Shown: one piece after another, positions 60,584 through 64,000 of the stretch | How the letters are laid out: the number at the start of each line of letters is the position of its first letter | Numbering within the stretch: the first letter of the stretch is position 1 | NCBI GenBank assembly: GCA_963703145.1 | Contig: OY969793.1 | Span: forward strand, 2,170,001-2,234,000 | DNA from: Bog-756 sp963703145 | GTDB taxonomy: Bacteria > Actinomycetota > Acidimicrobiia > Acidimicrobiales > RAAP-2 | Length of the DNA: 64,000 bases | Direction of reading: 5' to 3' | The notes under the pieces: model-generated | The model's database searches: none | What the model saw: the letters and a program-made list of their open reading frames with translations, nothing else | Told to the model about the DNA's origin: nothing | Made by a program: the position numbers and the translations under genes

Positions 60584-63406
60584 GTGCGCCGCTCCCCCGA
60601 CATTGCCCGGTCGCCCGAGTACGGCGCGGTGCGGCGGCACCCGGCCCGTCGGTGGTGGATCGTCGCCGGAGCCGTCGTGGTGTTCGCCATCGGAGTCGCG
60701 TTGGTGGCCCGCAGCCCAGTCAGTGACAACGTCATCGCGGAGATGACCGGGACGGGCGCCCCTGCCCCCCCGGCGGTCCCCGGGTCGACCGCGACCGCCG
60801 AGCTGTCGGCGCGCTGTCCCTGGCTGCAATCGGCCCTGGACCGCCACGAGTCCGCAGACACACTGGCCCGGTTGGTGGAGTCACGCATGACCCTGGGCGA
60901 GAAGCTGGGCGAGATCGCGCTGGTGGAGTCGAGCGAGTTCGAGAACATGAACGCCGGGGTGCCCCGGCTGTGCATTCCGGCACTCACGCTTCAAGACGGC
61001 CCCCAGGGGGTGGCCTTCGGAGCGGTCGACGTGACCCAGTTGCCCTCCCCCCTCGCCATCGCCTCGACCTTCGACCCCGCCGTGGCCCGGACCTACGGTC
61101 AGGTGCAGGGCAGCGAATCGGTCGGCCAGGGCATCGACGTGGTGCAGGGCCCCGACCTCAATGTCGACCGGGTACCCGAGAGCGGCAGGACCTTCGAAGG
61201 CTTCGGTGAGGACCCGACGTTGGTGTCGAAAATGGGCGTGGCCGACATCGAGGGGATCCAGTCGACCGGGGCCATGGCCATGGCCAAGCACTTCGCCGTC
61301 TACAACCAGGAGACCGACCGGGGCGTGCTCGACGCCGTCGTGCCCGACCGGGCGCTCGAAGAGCTGTACCTCCCGCCCTTCAAGGCCGCCGTGACCGAAG
61401 CCCACGTGGCCACGGTGATGTGCGCCTACCCCCGGTTGAACGGCACCTACCAGTGCCAGGACCCTCAGCTCTTGGCGCTCCTGACCCGCTGGGGGTTCAC
61501 CGGCCTGATCCGGTCCGACCTCGGATCGGTGCACGACCCGGTGGCGGCACTGGTCGCCGGCACCGACCTGATCAAGCCGGCCCGGCCTCGGGCCCTGGCC
61601 ACGCTGGTGGCCGAGCACCAGCTCCCCCTGGCCGCGGTCGACGCCGCCGTCCGCACGGTGCTGGCCCAACTGTTCTCAGCGGGACTGGTCGGCCACGCCG
61701 ACATCGGCACCCCCGACGCCGATGTGGCCACCGACGCGCATACCGACTTCGCCCTGCAGGCGGCCGAGCGCTCCGCGGTCCTCCTCCAGGACAAAGGCGG
61801 GGTCCTGCCGCTCAACCCGTCGGCCAGCCGCTCGATCGCCGTGATCGGTGCCGCCGCCGGGCATGCACCGGTGACCACCGGCTACGGGAGTTCGCGGGTG
61901 GTGGCACCCTTCACCTCGACCCCACTCGGAGCCATCCGCTATCGGGTCGGGTCCGGGGCCCGGGTGTCCTTCGTCGACGGAGGAAGCACCACCAGGAACC
62001 TACCGACGGTGCCCTCGTCCCTCCTGGTCCCGGCCACCGGGTCCGGCCACGGCCTCACGCTGACCCTCTACCGCAGCGACTCCGATGCGGGTGCCACCCC
62101 GTTGACCGGGAGCCAGTCGGTCCAGATGGCGGTGGCCTCATCCGACGTGGAGCTGGCCCGTCACCCCGCCAGCCGGCGGCTGGTCGGGTCGACGTCCCTG
62201 TCGCCGGTGGACCGCGCCACCCACCCCCTGGTCCTGGGCAAGGGCGGCTTCTCCCTCGGCGCGCCGGTCTCTGCCACCCGGACCAGGGTGGTCCTCCCGG
62301 CGGGTTGGACCGACGCCACCGTGGGATTCGCCGGCACGCTCACCCCGGATCGGACCGGCCTTTACACCATCGCCCTCCAGGGCCCCGGCACGTCCGCGCT
62401 GTCACTCGACGGCTCGACCGTGCTGTCGGATCCATTGGCCCATGGACTGGGCCGATGGTCGCAGACCGTGCGGCTCGTGGGCGGCCGCCACTATCGACTG
62501 GACCTCTCGTGGGAGCCGATCGACAAGACCACCCCGACGGGCGAGTCGACGGTGGTGCCCGGCTCGTTCACCCTGGGCTGGCAGTACGTGGGCGGTGACA
62601 TCGCCACGGCCGCCCGGGCCGCAGCCCACGCCGACACCGCCGTCGTGTTCGCCGGTGACTTCAACGCCGAATCGTTCGACCGGCCCTCCCTGTCCCTGCC
62701 CGGCGACGAGAACGCGCTGATCGAGGCAGTGGCCGCTGCCAACCCCCGCACGGTGGTGGTCCTCGACACCGGTGGACCGGTGCTCATGCCGTGGCTCCAC
62801 CGGGTGGCCGGGGTCATCGAGGCGTGGTACCCGGGGGAACAAGACGGCACGGCCATCGCCGCCCTGCTGTTCGGCGATGTCGACCCCTCGGGGCGCCTGC
62901 CGGTGACCTTCCCGAAGGACCAGGCAGCGTCCCCCATCAACTCGGCGGCCCAGTGGCCGGGTGTCGGGCTGACGTCCACGTACTCCGAGGGGCTCGACAT
63001 CGGGTACCGCTACGACCACGCCACTGGGACCGCACCGCTGTTCCCGTTCGGCTTCGGGCTCGCCTACACACGGTTCACCCTCGGCCACCTAGGGGCCCAC
63101 CGCACAACCGGGGGGGTCACCCTGACGGTCACGGTCACCAACACGGGGCACCGGGCCGGTACGGCCGTTCCGCAGGCGTATCTGACCCAGCCGGCGGCGG
63201 CCGGGGAGCCCCCGGCTCAGCTGGTGGCGTTCAGCGCCGTCGCACTCGATCCCGGCCGGTCACGCACCGTCGAGCTGCACGTTCCCCGGTCGGCGTTCGC
63301 CGCCTATTTGGGTGGCGCCTGGACCACGGTGCCTGGGACCTACACCCTCTCCGTCGGTCAGTCGTCAGCCGACCTGCCCTTGTCGGTCCCGCTCACCGCG
63401 TCCTGA
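60584..63406 (+). CDS. Secreted glycoside hydrolase family 3 beta-glycosidase with PA14 domain
   Basis: A 940-residue exported glycosidase starting with GTG at 60584. RRWWIVAGAVVVFAIGVALV (about 23-42) is an anchor or signal peptide. The GH3 N-terminal barrel has LTLQDGPQGVAFG, ESGRTFEGFGEDP, AKHFAVYNQETDRG and the nucleophile in LIRSDLGSVHDP (Asp312). The second domain holds SAVLLQDKGGVLPLN and, later, GEQDGTAIAALLFGDVDPSG. A PA14-like carbohydrate-binding insert (DRTGLYTIALQGPGTSALSL) lies in mid-protein, and a fibronectin-III-like domain (VTVTNTGHRAGTAVPQAYL) ends it. It probably trims beta-linked oligosaccharides outside the cell. It is divergent from metY. Confidence 0.94.
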   Translation: MRRSPDIARSPEYGAVRRHPARRWWIVAGAVVVFAIGVALVARSPVSDNVIAEMTGTGAPAPPAVPGSTATAELSARCPWLQSALDRHESADTLARLVESRMTLGEKLGEIALVESSEFENMNAGVPRLCIPALTLQDGPQGVAFGAVDVTQLPSPLAIASTFDPAVARTYGQVQGSESVGQGIDVVQGPDLNVDRVPESGRTFEGFGEDPTLVSKMGVADIEGIQSTGAMAMAKHFAVYNQETDRGVLDAVVPDRALEELYLPPFKAAVTEAHVATVMCAYPRLNGTYQCQDPQLLALLTRWGFTGLIRSDLGSVHDPVAALVAGTDLIKPARPRALATLVAEHQLPLAAVDAAVRTVLAQLFSAGLVGHADIGTPDADVATDAHTDFALQAAERSAVLLQDKGGVLPLNPSASRSIAVIGAAAGHAPVTTGYGSSRVVAPFTSTPLGAIRYRVGSGARVSFVDGGSTTRNLPTVPSSLLVPATGSGHGLTLTLYRSDSDAGATPLTGSQSVQMAVASSDVELARHPASRRLVGSTSLSPVDRATHPLVLGKGGFSLGAPVSATRTRVVLPAGWTDATVGFAGTLTPDRTGLYTIALQGPGTSALSLDGSTVLSDPLAHGLGRWSQTVRLVGGRHYRLDLSWEPIDKTTPTGESTVVPGSFTLGWQYVGGDIATAARAAAHADTAVVFAGDFNAESFDRPSLSLPGDENALIEAVAAANPRTVVVLDTGGPVLMPWLHRVAGVIEAWYPGEQDGTAIAALLFGDVDPSGRLPVTFPKDQAASPINSAAQWPGVGLTSTYSEGLDIGYRYDHATGTAPLFPFGFGLAYTRFTLGHLGAHRTTGGVTLTVTVTNTGHRAGTAVPQAYLTQPAAAGEPPAQLVAFSAVALDPGRSRTVELHVPRSAFAAYLGGAWTTVPGTYTLSVGQSSADLPLSVPLTAS

Positions 63407-63416
63407 GTCGGACTGA

Positions 63417-64000
63417 TCAGACCGGTTTCCCGTTCGGGCACCAGGCGTTGGACGGCACGCCGGTGCACGGGTCCGCCATAGTCGGGAGCCCGCTCGGGAG
63501 GGGGTGCATGACCACGCCGGTGCGGGCCGGGTAGTTGGCGCCCGTCGGGCAGGTCCCAAATCCGGTGTCACACAGCACCTGGCCCAGCAGCGCGCCGCCG
63601 GTGTTGGCCTCGGTGGTGATCTTCCCGCAGGTGGGCTGGGTCCGCTCGAGGTTGGCCGGGGTGCTGCCGTTGGGGGCGATGTTGCCCGCATAGCAGTTCT
63701 GCGGCTGGCCGGCATCGAGGACGATCTGCCCGTAGTCGGCGTTGCCCGGGTTCCCGAAGTAGCCGTTGTGGCTGAAGGTGTTGTGCAACAACGCGTTCCC
63801 CATCGGGTCGTAGACGCAGCCGAACCCGGCCGTCTCCACGCCCCCGGTTTTGGGGCACGACTGGTTCAACGACGGGGTTCCCGAATCGGGGAACGGCACC
63901 ATCAAGAATCCCCAGGCACCGTTGTTGGAGAAGTGGTTGTCCATCACCGTGTCGTTGCGGCCCCCCGACAGCGTCATGCCGGTGCCCGTGGGCCCTGCTG
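63417..64000 (-). CDS. Right-handed beta-helix repeat protein, N-terminus beyond the window
   Basis: The C-terminal 194 residues of a probably secreted protein; the frame stays open to the edge at 64000, so the ATG at 63977 is unlikely to be the true start. MTLSGGRNDTVMDNHFSNNG and GNALLHNTFSHNGYFGN are parallel beta-helix (NosD/pectate-lyase-like) rungs. The end is cysteine-rich and Pro/Gly-rich (TQPTCGKITTEAN, LCDTGFGTCPTG, NAWCPNGKPV). It is convergent with the GH3 gene, ten bases apart; both may act on extracellular polysaccharide, but no catalytic residues can be assigned from this part. Confidence 0.75.
   Translation of the reverse strand, partial: AGPTGTGMTLSGGRNDTVMDNHFSNNGAWGFLMVPFPDSGTPSLNQSCPKTGGVETAGFGCVYDPMGNALLHNTFSHNGYFGNPGNADYGQIVLDAGQPQNCYAGNIAPNGSTPANLERTQPTCGKITTEANTGGALLGQVLCDTGFGTCPTGANYPARTGVVMHPLPSGLPTMADPCTGVPSNAWCPNGKPV

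Overview
The window is a contiguous stretch of a high-GC actinobacterial chromosome. TetR, MarR and GntR regulators, P450s, MpaB-like oxygenase, FadD-type ligase and ATGA/GTGA gene overlaps all fit that phylum. Three secreted proteins carry the roughly 42-residue GYWLVASDGGIFSFGDA repeat, and one of these also has a collagen-like region; together they point, with moderate confidence, to the class Acidimicrobiia. I found no tRNA, rRNA, CRISPR array, insertion sequence or phage gene.

Layout. 1-2.8 kb: sulfate activation genes cysD and cysN (cut by the left edge) lie downstream of, and overlap, a TetR gene. 2.9-16.5 kb: a catabolic region with a zinc alcohol dehydrogenase, two P450s, a phosphotransferase-like kinase, an acyl-CoA ligase, an aldehyde dehydrogenase, an SDR, a SnoaL-like protein, a secreted protein and further TetR genes. 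Three promoters here share a 27-bp motif, CTTTACA-N14-TGTAAT. 16.8-18.6 kb: a glycine-rich repeat protein. 18.9-28 kb: two soluble hybrid histidine kinases, then a lipoprotein and an ABC exporter with two paralogous permeases. 28-32 kb: collagen-like protein, TPR protein and a family 2 glycosyltransferase. 31.9-42.1 kb: a one-strand cluster of GAF-GGDEF-EAL protein, hybrid kinase, HPt/receiver/degenerate-GGDEF protein, HEAT-repeat protein, processive glycosyltransferase and receiver-HPt protein, best read as a phosphorelay and cyclic-di-GMP controlled exopolysaccharide system. 42.3-46 kb: a DevR-like regulator, a pseudo-receiver regulator and a repeat-phosphoesterase. 46-50.5 kb: GntR regulator with an orphan SecD-like protein, ilvA, an MpaB-type oxygenase and an NAD(P)-dependent dehydrogenase. 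50.7-53.7 kb: a tight four-gene cassette in which three proteins each carry two YbjQ-like domains. 53.7-57.8 kb: MarR-MFS operon, a PQQ-type propeller gene and an RHH-like protein. 58-64 kb: metY-metX, a secreted GH3 glycosidase, and a beta-helix protein cut by the right edge.

Four apparent single-base frameshifts (near 34,422, 35,617, 36,900 and 56,700) break otherwise well-preserved genes. They may be sequence errors or real decay; raw reads would decide. The most unusual items are the YbjQ-like array, the signalling/glycosyltransferase cluster and the shared promoter motif.
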